Shown: positions 16,390-25,995, counted from the stretch's first letter. The stretch is 64,000 nt of DNA from Polaromonas sp. (GCF_016185115.1 NZ_JACPOF010000030.1:62001-126000), one strand, 5' to 3'. Notes: generated by a model not told the origin, from the sequence alone. Numbers and translations: made by a program.

Positions 16390-17496
16390 ATGGATCACAG
16401 CGACCAAACCCTGCAATGGGACATATTTTGCAGGGTCATTGACAACTTTGGAGACATTGGCATCTGCTGGCGCCTCGCCGCAGACCTGGCCTCGCGCGGC
16501 CAGCAGGTGCGCCTCTGGGCTGACGACGCCAGCGCACTGGCATGGATGGCGCCGGGTGGCGCTGCTGGCGTCAGGGTCATGGCATGGACGCCGTCACTGG
16601 CCGACACTGACCTTGCCCTGTTGGCAACTGCACCATGCGATGTGATGGTGGAAGCATTCGGCTGCGACATTCCCGCACAATTCCTGACCGCATGTGCCGC
16701 ACGGGCCGTCCTCAAAGGCAATCCCCCTGTCTGGATCAACCTCGAATACCTTTCTGCAGAGTCCTATGCAGAGCGCAACCACGGCCTGCCCTCACTGGTC
16801 AGCAGCGGCCCTGCAGCCGGGTGGAAAAAATGGTTCTTTTACCCCGGCTTCACGGCCCTCACGGGCGGCTTGCTCAGGGAAAGGCATCTGGCAGGAAAGT
16901 ACAAGGCCTTTGTTCGTGAAGACTGGCTGAACGGCCATGGCATACCCTGGCAGGGCAAAACGCTGGTCTCGCTGTTTTGTTATGAGCCGCCCGTCTTGCC
17001 AGCGCTGCTAAAGCAACTGTCGGCGCAAGGACTTGATGGCAAACCAGTGCAACTGCTGGTGGCCGAGGGGCGTGCCCGGCAGGCAGTTCAGGCCCTCGAA
17101 GGCACTCTCGAGCACCCCGGTATCTCATACCTGCCGCTGCTGCCCCAAACTGATTTTGACCATCTGCTGTGGACCTGCGACCTCAACTTCGTGCGTGGTG
17201 AGGATTCCATCGTGCGCGCCATCTGGGCCGGCAAGCCTTTTGTCTGGCAAATCTACCCGCAGGACGATGGCGTGCACAGCATCAAACTCGATGCTTTCCT
17301 GACCATGCTGAAGGCACCCGCCTCCCTGCGTGATTTTCATGATCGCTGGAACCGGAGCACGACGGAACCTGCCGCCGCCAACCTGGCCATTGACCTCCCG
17401 GCGTGGCGAATCTGCGCGCAGAATGCCAAAACCAGGTTGACAGCCCTGCCAGACCTGACAGCCAGCCTGCTGGAATTTGTCCACAAAAACCGCTAA
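16390..17496 (+). CDS. earP: EF-P arginine rhamnosyltransferase EarP
   Basis: 368 residues starting MDHSDQTLQWDIFCRVIDNF. Conserved EarP blocks are visible: VIDNFGDIGICWRLAADLA at the N terminus, WINLEYLSAE, WFFYPGFTALTGGLLRE, and the C-terminal nucleotide-sugar region CDLNFVRGEDSIVRAIWAGK with PFVWQIYPQDDGVHSIKLDA. EarP transfers rhamnose from dTDP-rhamnose to Arg32 of elongation factor P, activating it for polyproline translation. The efp gene follows 148 bp downstream on the same strand. The frame is open 27 codons further upstream into the uvrC side, without family similarity. Confidence 0.93.
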   Translation: MDHSDQTLQWDIFCRVIDNFGDIGICWRLAADLASRGQQVRLWADDASALAWMAPGGAAGVRVMAWTPSLADTDLALLATAPCDVMVEAFGCDIPAQFLTACAARAVLKGNPPVWINLEYLSAESYAERNHGLPSLVSSGPAAGWKKWFFYPGFTALTGGLLRERHLAGKYKAFVREDWLNGHGIPWQGKTLVSLFCYEPPVLPALLKQLSAQGLDGKPVQLLVAEGRARQAVQALEGTLEHPGISYLPLLPQTDFDHLLWTCDLNFVRGEDSIVRAIWAGKPFVWQIYPQDDGVHSIKLDAFLTMLKAPASLRDFHDRWNRSTTEPAAANLAIDLPAWRICAQNAKTRLTALPDLTASLLEFVHKNR

Positions 17497-17514
17497 AATC
17501 AGGGGCTTTGTAGA

Positions 17515-17555
17515 AGTTGCCGGGTGTTTTCACCCATTTTGTCAGTAAGGCAACT
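17515..17555 (+). other. Potential nested hairpin between earP and efp
   Basis: AGTTGCC pairs with GGCAACT at the far end, and GGGTG/CACCC pairs inside it across a TTTT loop. There is no T run after it, so it does not look like a standard terminator. It could be part of the efp leader or an earP mRNA end. Low confidence. Confidence 0.25.
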
Positions 17556-17644
17556 CCCGCATTCCGCCGCTGAATGGGCATCAGGACCAGACACTGACGC
17601 TTGAGCGGCCTACCTCACTACGCACTATTTGCGCTGAACCCGTT

Positions 17645-18199
17645 ATGAAAATCGCTCAAGAAATACGCGCCGGCAATGTCATCATGCATGGCAAGGAACC
17701 CATGGTCGTCCTGAAAACCGAATACAGCCGCGGCGGCCGCAACTCCGCCACCGTGCGCATGAAGCTCAAAAGCCTGATCGGCAGCTTTGGCACTGAAAAC
17801 GTCTTCAAGGCCGACGACAAAATCGACCAGGTCATCCTGGATAAAAAGGATTGCACCTATTCCTACTTTGCAGACCCGATGTACATCTGCATGGACGCCG
17901 AATACAACCAGTACGAAGTCGAAGCCGAGAACATGGGCGACTCCCTGAACTACCTGCAGGACGGCATGGAACTGGAAGTCGTGTTTTACGACGGCAAGGC
18001 CATCTCCGTAGAACTGCCGACCAACGTCGAACGCGAAATCACCTGGACGGAACCAGCCGTCAAGGGTGACACCTCCGGCAAGGTCCTCAAGCCCGCCAAG
18101 ATCGCCACCGGCTTTGAAATCGGCGTGCCTATTTTTGTGGCGCAAGGCGACGTGGTCGAAATCGACACCCGCACCGGCGAATACCGAAAACGCGTTTAA
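17645..18199 (+). CDS. efp: Elongation factor P
   Basis: 184 residues, standard length. The KOW-like N-terminal domain carries the acceptor loop [12 protein letters not shown], where Arg32 is the residue that EarP rhamnosylates; the Lys34 of the EpmA-type EF-P is absent. The two OB domains follow, ending [15 protein letters not shown] ... [15 protein letters not shown] relieves ribosome stalling at polyproline. The genetic link to earP and the Arg32 loop agree with each other. Confidence 0.97.
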   Translation: MKIAQEIRAGNVIMHGKEPMVVLKTEYSRGGRNSATVRMKLKSLIGSFGTENVFKADDKIDQVILDKKDCTYSYFADPMYICMDAEYNQYEVEAENMGDSLNYLQDGMELEVVFYDGKAISVELPTNVEREITWTEPAVKGDTSGKVLKPAKIATGFEIGVPIFVAQGDVVEIDTRTGEYRKRV

Positions 18200-18220
18200 T
18201 TCCGCCAATGCGGACAAAAG

Positions 18221-18246
18221 AAAGGCTCCCATGTGGAGCCTTTTTT
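18221..18246 (+). terminator. Intrinsic terminator after efp
   Basis: Stem AAAGGCTCC/GGAGCCTTT with a 5-base loop followed by a T run, 22 bp after the efp stop. It separates efp from the LOG-family gene. Confidence 0.85.
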
Positions 18247-18295
18247 GCGTCTGCAGCCTACCTTTGATGCAGAAGAACTGCTTCACAATATAAAT

Positions 18296-19162
18296 ATGCC
18301 CAACAAGACCCACGACCTCCACTCTCCTCGCCTCGCCGATGCCTGGGCGGTACTTCAAGCCCACTCGCATGCGGGTTACCAGCTCGAACCTGATGCCTCC
18401 CGCCTGGCCTTTGCCGACCCCGAGTTCCTGCTGCGCCGTGAAACGCGCGGCATACGCTTTCAGCTGGAAATGCTCAAGCCGGATCTGGAGCAGCAGGCAC
18501 ACGGGATTGAAAACACGGTCGTCGTGTTCGGCAGTGCCCGCTTTCGAAGCGAGGAAGAATCCGCAGCCCTGCTCGCACAGGCAGAAGCAGGCAGCGACCC
18601 TGAATTGACTGAACGCCTGCGCAAGCTGGCGCGTAATTCCCACTATTACGAAAAGGCCCGCACCTTTGGCAGTCTGGTCGCAAAGTACAGCGAACCCAAA
18701 GAACCGGCAGACAAGCTATTCATCTGCACCGGCGGCGGCCCCGGCATCATGCAGGCGGCAAACCGCGGTGCATTTGAAGCGGGCGGCATCAGCGTGGGGC
18801 TCGCAATCGCGCTGCCCATGGAGGAAGAAGCCAACCCCTACGTTCCACCCGCACTGCTTTTCAAGTTTCACTACTTTGCGCTGCGCAAGATGCACTTCAT
18901 GATGCGAGCCAAGGCACTTGTGGTGTTCCCCGGCGGGTTCGGGACGCTGGACGAGCTGTTCGAGGTGGTCACGCTGGTGCAGACACGCAAGGCAAAAGCC
19001 GCCCCCATCGTCCTGTTCGGCAGTGACTACTGGAAGCGCCTGCTCAACATCGACATGATGGTGGAGGAAGGCGTGATATCACCCCAGGACGTGAAGCTGC
19101 TGCACTACGTGGACGACCCCCATGTGGCCTGGGACCTGATCAAGGACTTTTACGAGCTCTGA
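18296..19162 (+). CDS. LOG-family protein (nucleoside 5'-monophosphate phosphoribohydrolase-like)
   Basis: 288 residues from MPNKTHDLHS. A Rossmann-like domain contains VVVFGSARF, CTGGGPGIMQAANRGAFEAG and the family signature PGGFGTLDELFEV. LOG enzymes cleave the base from nucleoside monophosphates (cytokinin activation in plants; purine salvage or turnover in bacteria, as in PpnN). The in-frame sequence before this ATG overlaps the efp terminator, so the later start is preferred. The 3' end overlaps the convergent MFS gene by 13 bp. Confidence 0.85.
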   Translation: MPNKTHDLHSPRLADAWAVLQAHSHAGYQLEPDASRLAFADPEFLLRRETRGIRFQLEMLKPDLEQQAHGIENTVVVFGSARFRSEEESAALLAQAEAGSDPELTERLRKLARNSHYYEKARTFGSLVAKYSEPKEPADKLFICTGGGPGIMQAANRGAFEAGGISVGLAIALPMEEEANPYVPPALLFKFHYFALRKMHFMMRAKALVVFPGGFGTLDELFEVVTLVQTRKAKAAPIVLFGSDYWKRLLNIDMMVEEGVISPQDVKLLHYVDDPHVAWDLIKDFYEL

Positions 19163-20337
19163 TCACCATGGGGCAACGACGGCGGGCGCAAGCCCAGCAC
19201 GGCCCGCGTGCCGACGCCCACAATACCTCCGAATACCCAGAACAGGCCGCTCACGCCAATCAGTGCGCCAGCCAGGCCAAACAGCATGGGCATGGCCACA
19301 CTGGAGGCGTTGATGGTCATGAGGCGCAGGCCCAGCGCTTCGCCATGGCGCGAATGCTCCGTGATCTGGTGCAACATGCTCATCACCATGGGCTGCACTG
19401 CACCAAGCGCCAGCCCCAGCAACACCGAACAGATACCCATGCCCATCGCCGAAGTCATGAGAGGGTAGATCGCGAACACGAGGGCGGTAACGACATTTGC
19501 CGTGATGATGACGCTGCGTTCGCTGGCCCGGGCCGCAAACAGAGGCAAGGCCAGCCGCACGCCCGCTGCGGCCAGTGCGAACGCACCGAGGATGGAGCCA
19601 ATCACCGATGCACTCAAGCCAAGCTCATGGCCCAGCAGCGGCAGCACAAAGGTATGCACATCCCACGCCGCAGCCTGCATCCAGTTGATGAACAGGAGCC
19701 GCCTGAACATCGGCGCACGCAGCAGGTCCCAGGCACGCGGCCTGACGCCCTCCGCGCGGGGGGACAGCGGCAACTCCCTGACCCCGCGCGTCAGCAGCCA
19801 GCTTGCCAGGGGCAACACCGCCAGCAGAATGAACGCCCAACGGTAGCCCGGCAGGTCACCTGCGGTATGCCCGGCATGATCAATCATCAACCCGGCAGCG
19901 AAGGGGCCGACAAAGTTGGCCGCGGCAGGAGCGATGGCCAGCCAGCTGAAAACCTGTTTGAGTTGTTGCGCGCCCTCGGCAGCCCGACCCGCATGGCGTT
20001 GCAGCGAAATGACAGCTACGCCGGTGGCGCCGCCGGTCAGCAATGCAGCTGCACACAATGCCGGAAACACGGGAAAGGCCGCAGCAAGTCCAGCCCCGGT
20101 AGCGGCCGCCATCACCGCAAGCACAAGTGGTTTTCGCAGGCCGTGACGATCAGCAAAGCGTCCTGCAGGCAAGGCCAGAAAAACCTGCGTCAGCGCAAAC
20201 AGCGCCAGCAACATGCCAACCGCAGCAGCGCTGTAGCCCAGTTGCAATGCCAGCAGGGGGCCGGCCAGGCGCATGCCCGTCATGGCCGCATGCAGGCATA
20301 CCTGCGCAAAAATCAGCCTGATCAGTTCCCGATTCAT
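19150..20337 (-). CDS. MFS transporter
   Basis: 395 residues with twelve predicted membrane segments. The loop between helices 2 and 3 reads LPAGRFADRHGLRKPLV, matching the MFS motif GxxxDRxGRR. The central cytoplasmic loop (LTRGVRELPLSPRAEGVRPR) divides two six-helix halves. Substrate unknown; bacterial drug exporters share this layout. It is downstream of rmuC on the same strand with an 84-bp gap, and convergent with the LOG gene. Confidence 0.85.
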   Translation of the reverse strand: MNRELIRLIFAQVCLHAAMTGMRLAGPLLALQLGYSAAAVGMLLALFALTQVFLALPAGRFADRHGLRKPLVLAVMAAATGAGLAAAFPVFPALCAAALLTGGATGVAVISLQRHAGRAAEGAQQLKQVFSWLAIAPAAANFVGPFAAGLMIDHAGHTAGDLPGYRWAFILLAVLPLASWLLTRGVRELPLSPRAEGVRPRAWDLLRAPMFRRLLFINWMQAAAWDVHTFVLPLLGHELGLSASVIGSILGAFALAAAGVRLALPLFAARASERSVIITANVVTALVFAIYPLMTSAMGMGICSVLLGLALGAVQPMVMSMLHQITEHSRHGEALGLRLMTINASSVAMPMLFGLAGALIGVSGLFWVFGGIVGVGTRAVLGLRPPSLPHGDQSS

Positions 20338-20421
20338 GTTGTGGGCTTACACATCAGGTCACAAGCCCGCACCATACGGCCTGGCGGGCCATGTGGCTAT
20401 CTATTTGATGGCAAACCGGAT

Positions 20422-21780
20422 TCACGGCAGGGTTTCATCACCTTCGTCTGCGGGCGGCAAAATCGCTTTGGACTGCCCTTCCGGCAAGGCTTCCACCTGC
20501 CGCAAGGCACGGTGCATGACATTGCTGCGCGTCTGCGCCTGGTCGAGCGTGTTCAGCACCGTCTGGGTTTGCGCTTTCACTTTCGACAGCACATCGCCAA
20601 ACTTGGTGAACTCGGCTTTCACCGCGCCCAGCACCTGCCAGACTTCGCTGGAACGCTTCTCGAGCGCCAGGGTTCTGAAACCCATCTGAAGGGAGTTGAG
20701 AATCGCCAGCAGGGTCGTCGGGCCGGCCAGCACAATACGGTGCCTGCGCTGCAGGCCCTGCATCAGGTCGGGGCGACGCAATACCTCCGCATACAGGCCT
20801 TCCGTCGGCAGGAACAGGATGGCGAAATCGGTGGTGTGCGGCGGCTCGATGTATTTCTCTTCGATCGAACGGGCCTCCAGCCAGATGCGGGCCTCGAGCG
20901 CCTTGCCTGCCAGCTCCGCCGCTATCGGGTCGGCGCGCTGCTGGGCATCGAGCAGGCGTTCGTAATCTTCGTTCGGGAATTTCGCATCGATGGGCAGCCA
21001 CAGCGGCTCGCCATGCGCATTGCGTCCGGGCAACCGGATCGCAAAGTCCACCGTGTTGCGGGTGCCGGGCCGGGTGCACACCTGCGCCGCGTATTGCTCT
21101 GCGGCAAACACCTGTTCGAGCAGGGCCTCGAGTTGGGCCTCGCCAAAAATGCCGCGGGTCTTGACGTTGGTCAGCAAATGCTTGAGGTCACCGACACCCT
21201 GGGCCAGCGTCTGCATTTCACCCAGGCCCTTGTGCACCTGCTCCAGCCGGTCGGCAACCTGCTTGAAGCTTTCACCCAGACGCGCTTCGAGCGTGGTTTG
21301 CAGCTTCTCGTCGACCGTCCTGCGCATCTCGTCGAGCTTGGCGGCATTGCTCTCCTGCAGTTGCGCGAGCTGCTTTTCCATCGTTTCACGGACCTCTGCA
21401 AGGCGGCGCGCATTGGCATCGCTCAAGCCCTGCAGCTGCGTGTTCAGCGTGTCGGCCAGCGATTTCTGCAGCAGCGTGAGTTGCTGCGAGAAAGCGTCGA
21501 TCTGCGCGTTCTGGGTACGCGTCGACTCCGCGCCCTGCTGCACCAGCGCCTGCTGGAAGGTTGCGAACGTGGTGGCAAGCTCCTGCCGGCTCGCGCGGGC
21601 GTTGTCGCCGATTTCCTGCCGCACGTCACGCTCGAGCTTGTCATGCCCGGCGCGGATATCTGCAAGAAGCTTTGCCGCGCCGTCCGTGTCGGCCACAGGT
21701 TTGCGCGTGACCAGCCAAACCAGCAACAGCAGGATCAAAACCAGCAGGACCACAGACAGCCAGACGGCAATTTCAGGCAT
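20422..21780 (-). CDS. rmuC: DNA recombination protein RmuC
   Basis: 452 residues. A single N-terminal membrane segment (IAVWLSVVLLVLILLLLVWL) is followed by a long coiled coil rich in Gln, Glu and Arg (about residues 40-200) and the RmuC nuclease-like domain (LKHLLTNVKTRGIFGEAQLE ... TVDFAIRLPG ... LPIDAKFPNEDYERLLDAQQ ... TDFAILFLPTEGLYAE). RmuC limits inversion at short inverted repeats in E. coli. It starts two bases after the upstream dehydrogenase stop, so the two genes are translationally linked. Confidence 0.93.
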   Translation of the reverse strand: MPEIAVWLSVVLLVLILLLLVWLVTRKPVADTDGAAKLLADIRAGHDKLERDVRQEIGDNARASRQELATTFATFQQALVQQGAESTRTQNAQIDAFSQQLTLLQKSLADTLNTQLQGLSDANARRLAEVRETMEKQLAQLQESNAAKLDEMRRTVDEKLQTTLEARLGESFKQVADRLEQVHKGLGEMQTLAQGVGDLKHLLTNVKTRGIFGEAQLEALLEQVFAAEQYAAQVCTRPGTRNTVDFAIRLPGRNAHGEPLWLPIDAKFPNEDYERLLDAQQRADPIAAELAGKALEARIWLEARSIEEKYIEPPHTTDFAILFLPTEGLYAEVLRRPDLMQGLQRRHRIVLAGPTTLLAILNSLQMGFRTLALEKRSSEVWQVLGAVKAEFTKFGDVLSKVKAQTQTVLNTLDQAQTRSNVMHRALRQVEALPEGQSKAILPPADEGDETLP

Positions 21781-21782
21781 GC

Positions 21783-22769
21783 TTATCTTCCTGCAAGCAC
21801 AGCCGGGTTCACGGGCGAAGGTGGGGTTCTGCCACTGAAGAATTCGATCAGGTTGTCAGCCGCCAGATTCGCCATGGCCAGCCGCGTCGGAACCGTGGCG
21901 CTGGCAATGTGCGGCGTCAGCACCACGTTGGGCACAGTCAGCAAATCGGGATGCACCGAAGGTTCGCCTTCGAACACGTCGATACCGGCGGCAGCGATCT
22001 GTTTGTGACGCAACGCCCTGGCGAGCGCCGCATCGTCCACGATACCGCCGCGGGCGATGTTGACCAGGGTTGCGGTGGGTTTCATCATGGCAAGCTCCGC
22101 CGCACCAATCGCATGGTGAGACTCCGGGGAATACGGCAGCACCAGCACCAGGTGATCGGCAGTTTCAAGCAGCTCCTTCTTGCTGACGTAACTGGCCTTG
22201 CATTCGGCCTCAAGCGATGCATCCAGCCTTGAACGGTTGTGGTAAATCACCTTCATGCCAAAGCCGAGCGCACCGCGGCGCGCAATGCCCTGCCCTATCC
22301 GCCCCATGCCAAGGATGCCGAGCGTTGATCCGTGAATGTCAGAGCCGGCAAACATGTCGAAGCTCCATTTGGTCCACTTGCCGGCGCGCAGGTAATGCTC
22401 GCTTTCCGTCATGCGGCGGGCTGCAGCCATGAGCAATGCGAAACCAAAATCGGCGGTGGTTTCGGTCAGCACATCCGGGGTGTTGGTGGCCAGCACCCCG
22501 GCCGCCGTCATCGCCCCGATGTCGAAGTTGTTGTACCCGACAGCCATGTTGGCGCAGATTTTCAGTTCCGGGCAGGCCTTGAGAACTTCAGCATCGATGC
22601 GATTGCTGCCGGTGGTGAACACACCGCTTTTGCCTTGCAAGTGCGCAATCAGCTGGGCTGGCGACCAGGCCTCATCGGCCGAGTTGTACTCGACTTCAAA
22701 ATGCTTTTCAAGACGCGCGATGACCTCGGGAAAAATCTCCCTCGCCACCAGAATCCGGGGTTTGCTCAT
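21783..22769 (-). CDS. Glyoxylate/hydroxypyruvate reductase-type D-2-hydroxyacid dehydrogenase
   Basis: 328 residues. The Rossmann motif is GILGMGRIGQGIARRG. The catalytic triad of D-2-hydroxyacid dehydrogenases is present: Arg in LVNIARGGIVDD, Glu in DVFEGEP and His in LTPHIASAT. The family reduces glyoxylate or hydroxypyruvate with NAD(P)H, as in GhrB. It lies between pncB (47 bp upstream) and rmuC (2 bp downstream) and is probably part of the same transcript. Exact substrate is inferred. Confidence 0.88.
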   Translation of the reverse strand: MSKPRILVAREIFPEVIARLEKHFEVEYNSADEAWSPAQLIAHLQGKSGVFTTGSNRIDAEVLKACPELKICANMAVGYNNFDIGAMTAAGVLATNTPDVLTETTADFGFALLMAAARRMTESEHYLRAGKWTKWSFDMFAGSDIHGSTLGILGMGRIGQGIARRGALGFGMKVIYHNRSRLDASLEAECKASYVSKKELLETADHLVLVLPYSPESHHAIGAAELAMMKPTATLVNIARGGIVDDAALARALRHKQIAAAGIDVFEGEPSVHPDLLTVPNVVLTPHIASATVPTRLAMANLAADNLIEFFSGRTPPSPVNPAVLAGR

Positions 22770-22816
22770 GTCAATAAACCTTCATGGGTTGGATGGCTGC
22801 GCAGTGCGCGCCCGTC

Positions 22817-24004
22817 TCATGCAATTTCGAAAACCTGACGCAGGTAGGCTAAGTACTTTTCGTCATCGCACATGTTCTTGGATGGTGTATCGGACAGCTT
22901 GGCCACGGGCTGGCCATTGCAACGAATCATCTTGATGACAATCTGCAGCGGGTCATAACCCAGATCGTTCGTGAGGTTGGTGCCAATGCCGAAAGCCAGC
23001 TGGCAACGGCCGCGGAACTGCTGGTAGAGCTCTATGGTGCGCGGCACGGTCAGGCCATCACTGAAGATGAGTGTTTTGGTTTTGGGGTCTACGCGGTTCT
23101 TGACGTAGTGCGCCAGCATGCGCTCGCCCCACTGGAAGGGGTCGCCACTGTCATGGCGCGCACCGTCAAACAGCTTGCAGAAATACATGTCGAAGTCGCG
23201 CAGGAAGGCGCTCATGCCATAGACATCCGACAGCGCAATGCCGAGGTCACCGCGATACTCTTTTGCCCAGGATTCAAAACCAAAAACCTGGCTGTCGCGC
23301 AGCCGCGGACCCAGCCCCTGGCAGGCCTGAAGGTATTCATGCGCCATGGTGCCCAGGGGCAGAATGCCCAGCTTCATCGCGAAGAGCACATTGCTGGTGC
23401 CGGCAAACTGGCCTGTAGGGCCTGTGCCCAGCCGGGAACTCAGGGTGCGCAGCACCTCTTCATGCCAGTCCTTGCCGAAGCGCCGGCGCGTGCCGTAGTC
23501 GGCGATCTTGAGCTCATGCAGCCCATCGGCCTGAAGTTCGAGAATTTTGGTGTCCAGCCGTTTGCGGCCCTCCGCCAGGTCAGGCTTCTTTTGAGTGTTG
23601 CGAAAGTAGACCTCGTTGATGATGGCCAGCACGGGGATTTCAAACAGGATGGTGTGCAGCCAGGGGCCCTTGATCGACACCTCGATCTCGCCCGAAGGCT
23701 GGGCCGTCACGGTGACATACTTTTCATTGAGCCTGAAGATGCCGAGAAAGTCGACAAAGTCGCTCTTGATAAAGCGCATGGCCTTGAGGTAGGCCAGTTC
23801 TGCATCCTGAAAGCGCAGGCTGCAGAGGCCGCGGATCTCTTCGCGGATCTCGTTGACGTAGGGTGCGAGGTCCTGGATGCCCGGTGAACCCGCGTTACGG
23901 CACTTGAAACGGTATTCGACTTCCGCACCCGGAAACTGGTGCAACACCACCTGCATCATGGTGAATTTATACAGGTCGGTATCCAGCAGGCTCGTAATAA
24001 TCAT
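22817..24004 (-). CDS. pncB: Nicotinate phosphoribosyltransferase
   Basis: 395 residues. [20 protein letters not shown] is the conserved start of PncB. Further blocks are [49 protein letters not shown] with the substrate-binding histidine region, and [17 protein letters not shown]. PncB makes nicotinate mononucleotide from nicotinate and PRPP in the NAD salvage pathway. It is first in an apparent pncB-hydroxyacid dehydrogenase-rmuC operon. Confidence 0.95.
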   Translation of the reverse strand: MIITSLLDTDLYKFTMMQVVLHQFPGAEVEYRFKCRNAGSPGIQDLAPYVNEIREEIRGLCSLRFQDAELAYLKAMRFIKSDFVDFLGIFRLNEKYVTVTAQPSGEIEVSIKGPWLHTILFEIPVLAIINEVYFRNTQKKPDLAEGRKRLDTKILELQADGLHELKIADYGTRRRFGKDWHEEVLRTLSSRLGTGPTGQFAGTSNVLFAMKLGILPLGTMAHEYLQACQGLGPRLRDSQVFGFESWAKEYRGDLGIALSDVYGMSAFLRDFDMYFCKLFDGARHDSGDPFQWGERMLAHYVKNRVDPKTKTLIFSDGLTVPRTIELYQQFRGRCQLAFGIGTNLTNDLGYDPLQIVIKMIRCNGQPVAKLSDTPSKNMCDDEKYLAYLRQVFEIA

Positions 24005-24069
24005 TGAAAAATCCGGGTACGCAGAAACTTGTCTCTTGGCCTATTCTTGTTTGCTGACCCTCCGGGCAC

Positions 24070-24420
24070 TCAGCCCAGAAAATCAACTTCAAACAGCAGC
24101 GTGGCGTTAGGCGGGATCACACCACCAGCGCCGCGTGCGCCATAACCCAGCTCAGCCGGGATGATGAGGCGGCGCGTACCGCCGACCGACATGCCCTGCA
24201 CGCCCTCGTCCCAGCCCTTGATGACCTGGCCCGCGCCCAACGAGAACTCGAACGGCTGGCCGCGGTCCTTGCTGGAGTCGAACTTGGCGCCCTGCACACC
24301 GCCGTTGTAAAGCCAGCCGGTGTAATGCACCTTGACGTTCTGGCCAGCCCTGGCGATGGCGCCCGAGCCGAGAACGGTGTCTTCATATTGCAAGCCGGAA
24401 GGGTTGGTGGTGATGGCCAT
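24070..24420 (-). CDS. FKBP-type peptidyl-prolyl cis-trans isomerase
   Basis: 116 residues, a single FKBP domain: VKVHYTGWLYNGGVQGAKFD, FEFSLGAGQVIKGWDEGVQG and RRLIIPAELGYGARGAGGVI with PPNATLLFEVDFL, all conserved active-site blocks. No signal peptide from this start, so it is cytoplasmic. The frame runs 39 codons further upstream, but that part is not FKBP-like, and MAITTNPSGLQYEDT is the usual start. Confidence 0.92.
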   Translation of the reverse strand: MAITTNPSGLQYEDTVLGSGAIARAGQNVKVHYTGWLYNGGVQGAKFDSSKDRGQPFEFSLGAGQVIKGWDEGVQGMSVGGTRRLIIPAELGYGARGAGGVIPPNATLLFEVDFLG

Positions 24421-24620
24421 GGCGGTGTCTTTCTGGATGAGATGCAGCGCCCCTGCGCCCGAATCATGCAGGCCGAAAAGCGCTGAATTAAAAGAAGAGA
24501 AAAAGTGGCAGCACAGGGGCTGAACCAGCCTTTTCACGAACCTCTGACTTTACCCGCAAGTGGCAGCGTCCGTTCGGTTGCGAAGCAGGCGTCGGTAAGT
24601 ACCGATCCCTTCAAGCCGGG

Positions 24621-24794
24621 GCCGCGGAACCGGCTTTGCCGTGCAGCAGGCGCAGCGGCCCCCTCGGGGGGCAGGGCGCTACACGCAGTGAGCGACAGTG
24701 GGGGCTACTGGGCCGCAGCGCAGGGCCGCCCCAAGCAAGGCCAGCCCCCTCGGGGGGCAGCGACCCACACGAAGTGGGGGAGCGTGGGGGCTAT
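24621..24794 (-). repeat. GC-rich stop-codon-adjacent repeat, copy 1 (with internal duplication)
   Basis: Directly after the nitroreductase stop codon. In gene orientation it runs GCTGCCCCCCGAGGGGGC twice, about 90 bp apart, then ends in AAAGCCGGTTCCGCGG. The last block recurs in the copies at 45979-46049 and 57617-57673, each time after a minus-strand stop codon and in the same orientation. The CCCCCCGAGGGGG and CCGGC...GCCGG blocks can form hairpins. The rest of the 374-bp gap (24421-24620) shows no gene or other clear signal. Confidence 0.75.
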
Positions 24795-25511
24795 TCAGTC
24801 CAGCCAGGTCGTGAACTCCGCCGCCGGCACGCGCGGCGTGCGGAAGGTATTGACATGCGCAGTTTCGTCTGCATAACCCAGCGCCATGCCGCAGACCAGC
24901 ATCTCGTCAGGCCCCGCGCCAATATGCGGCAGGATGATGCTGGCGAAGCCATTCCACGCGGCCTGTGGGCAGGTATGCAGGCCGTGGCCGCGCGCTGCGA
25001 CCATGATGTTCTGCAAAAACATGCCGTAGTCAACCAGCGAGCCGCGGCCCATGACCTTGTCCATGGTGAACATCAAACCCACTGGCGCATCGAAAAAACG
25101 GTAGTTGCGCTGGTGCTGGGCATGCATCTTGTCCTTGTCGCCCTTGGTGATGCCCAGCAGGCCGTACAGGCCCCAGCCGTTTTCGCGGCGGCGGTCAATG
25201 TAGGGCGAAACCCACTTCTCGGGGTAGTAGTCGTATTCCTCGCGGTATTGCGATGCCAGCGAAGGGTCGGCGCGCAGGGCATCATGGGCCGCAACCACCT
25301 TGTCGACCAGGGCATCGCGGCTGGCGCCCTGCAGCACATAGGTCTTCCAGGGCTGGGTGTTGGTGCCCGATGGCGCACGGCTGGCCACTTCGAGAATGTG
25401 CGCAATGGTTTCCTTTGCCACCGGTTTGGGCAAAAACTCGCGCATCGACTGGCGGCTCTCTATGGCCTCATCAACCGCATTGGCGCGGGCTTCGGAAATG
25501 GCAGCATTCAC
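24795..25511 (-). CDS. Nitroreductase family protein
   Basis: 238 residues. FMN-binding blocks of the family are visible: SRQSMREFLPKPVAKETI at the N terminus, SRAPSGTNTQPWKTYVL, and HGLHTCPQAAWNGFASIIL near the C-terminal third. The fold reduces nitroaromatics, quinones or flavins using NAD(P)H. The substrate is not predictable. Its ATG overlaps the stop of the upstream thioesterase by four bases. The stop codon abuts the GC-rich repeat. Confidence 0.88.
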   Translation of the reverse strand: MNAAISEARANAVDEAIESRQSMREFLPKPVAKETIAHILEVASRAPSGTNTQPWKTYVLQGASRDALVDKVVAAHDALRADPSLASQYREEYDYYPEKWVSPYIDRRRENGWGLYGLLGITKGDKDKMHAQHQRNYRFFDAPVGLMFTMDKVMGRGSLVDYGMFLQNIMVAARGHGLHTCPQAAWNGFASIILPHIGAGPDEMLVCGMALGYADETAHVNTFRTPRVPAAEFTTWLD

Positions 25512-25951
25512 TTGAGGGTCTCCAGTACAGAAAGTAATTCGGGCGGCAGGGGCACGGGCCGGCGTGTGTCGCGGTCCACATACACATGGATGAAATGCCC
25601 GCGCGCCGCACAGGTTTGCGCGGCATCTTCAGGGAACAGGCCGACTTCGTAGCGCACGCTGGAAGAACCGATGTGCGCCACGCGAATACCGGCAACAACA
25701 TTCTCGGGAAAGGCCAGCGGCGCAAAGTAATTGCACTGGGTTTCGATCACCAGTCCGATGACCTTGCCGGCGTGGATATCGATGGCGCCCCTGTCAATCA
25801 GCAGGCCGTTGATGGCGGTGTCAAACCAGCTGTAGTAGACGACGTTGTTGACGTGGCCGTATACGTCGTTGTCGGACCATCGGGTGCCAATGGGACGAAA
25901 GGCCTTGAAGGCGCTGCGGGGTTCAGCCTGGGGGCGGGTGGGGGAAGTCAT
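25508..25951 (-). CDS. Acyl-CoA thioesterase, 4-hydroxybenzoyl-CoA thioesterase family
   Basis: 147 residues, single hotdog fold. The signature RWSDNDVYGHVNNVVYYSWF includes the catalytic Asp of the YbgC/4HBT class. It should hydrolyse short acyl- or aryl-CoA esters in the cytoplasm. An in-frame GTG two codons earlier is an alternative start. The ATGA overlap with the nitroreductase indicates a two-gene operon. Confidence 0.88.
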   Translation of the reverse strand: MTSPTRPQAEPRSAFKAFRPIGTRWSDNDVYGHVNNVVYYSWFDTAINGLLIDRGAIDIHAGKVIGLVIETQCNYFAPLAFPENVVAGIRVAHIGSSSVRYEVGLFPEDAAQTCAARGHFIHVYVDRDTRRPVPLPPELLSVLETLK

Positions 25952-25995
25952 GAGCACTTATTTTGCCAGTGCCTGATGCGGGCGCATTTTGCCCA

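Noticed and set aside
17515..17555. Riboswitch before efp
   Set aside because: A short nested hairpin only; no known aptamer pattern and no ligand logic for this gene.
19168..22008. 946-codon open frame on the plus strand
   Set aside because: It lies exactly opposite the MFS, rmuC and hydroxyacid dehydrogenase genes, is very rich in Gln, His, Arg and Gly without any domain, and is a common by-product of high GC at third codon positions.
24621..24794. Possible short CRISPR-like array
   Set aside because: Only two GC-rich units about 90 bp apart, with no equal-length spacers and no cas genes; better described as the stop-adjacent repeat with an internal duplication.
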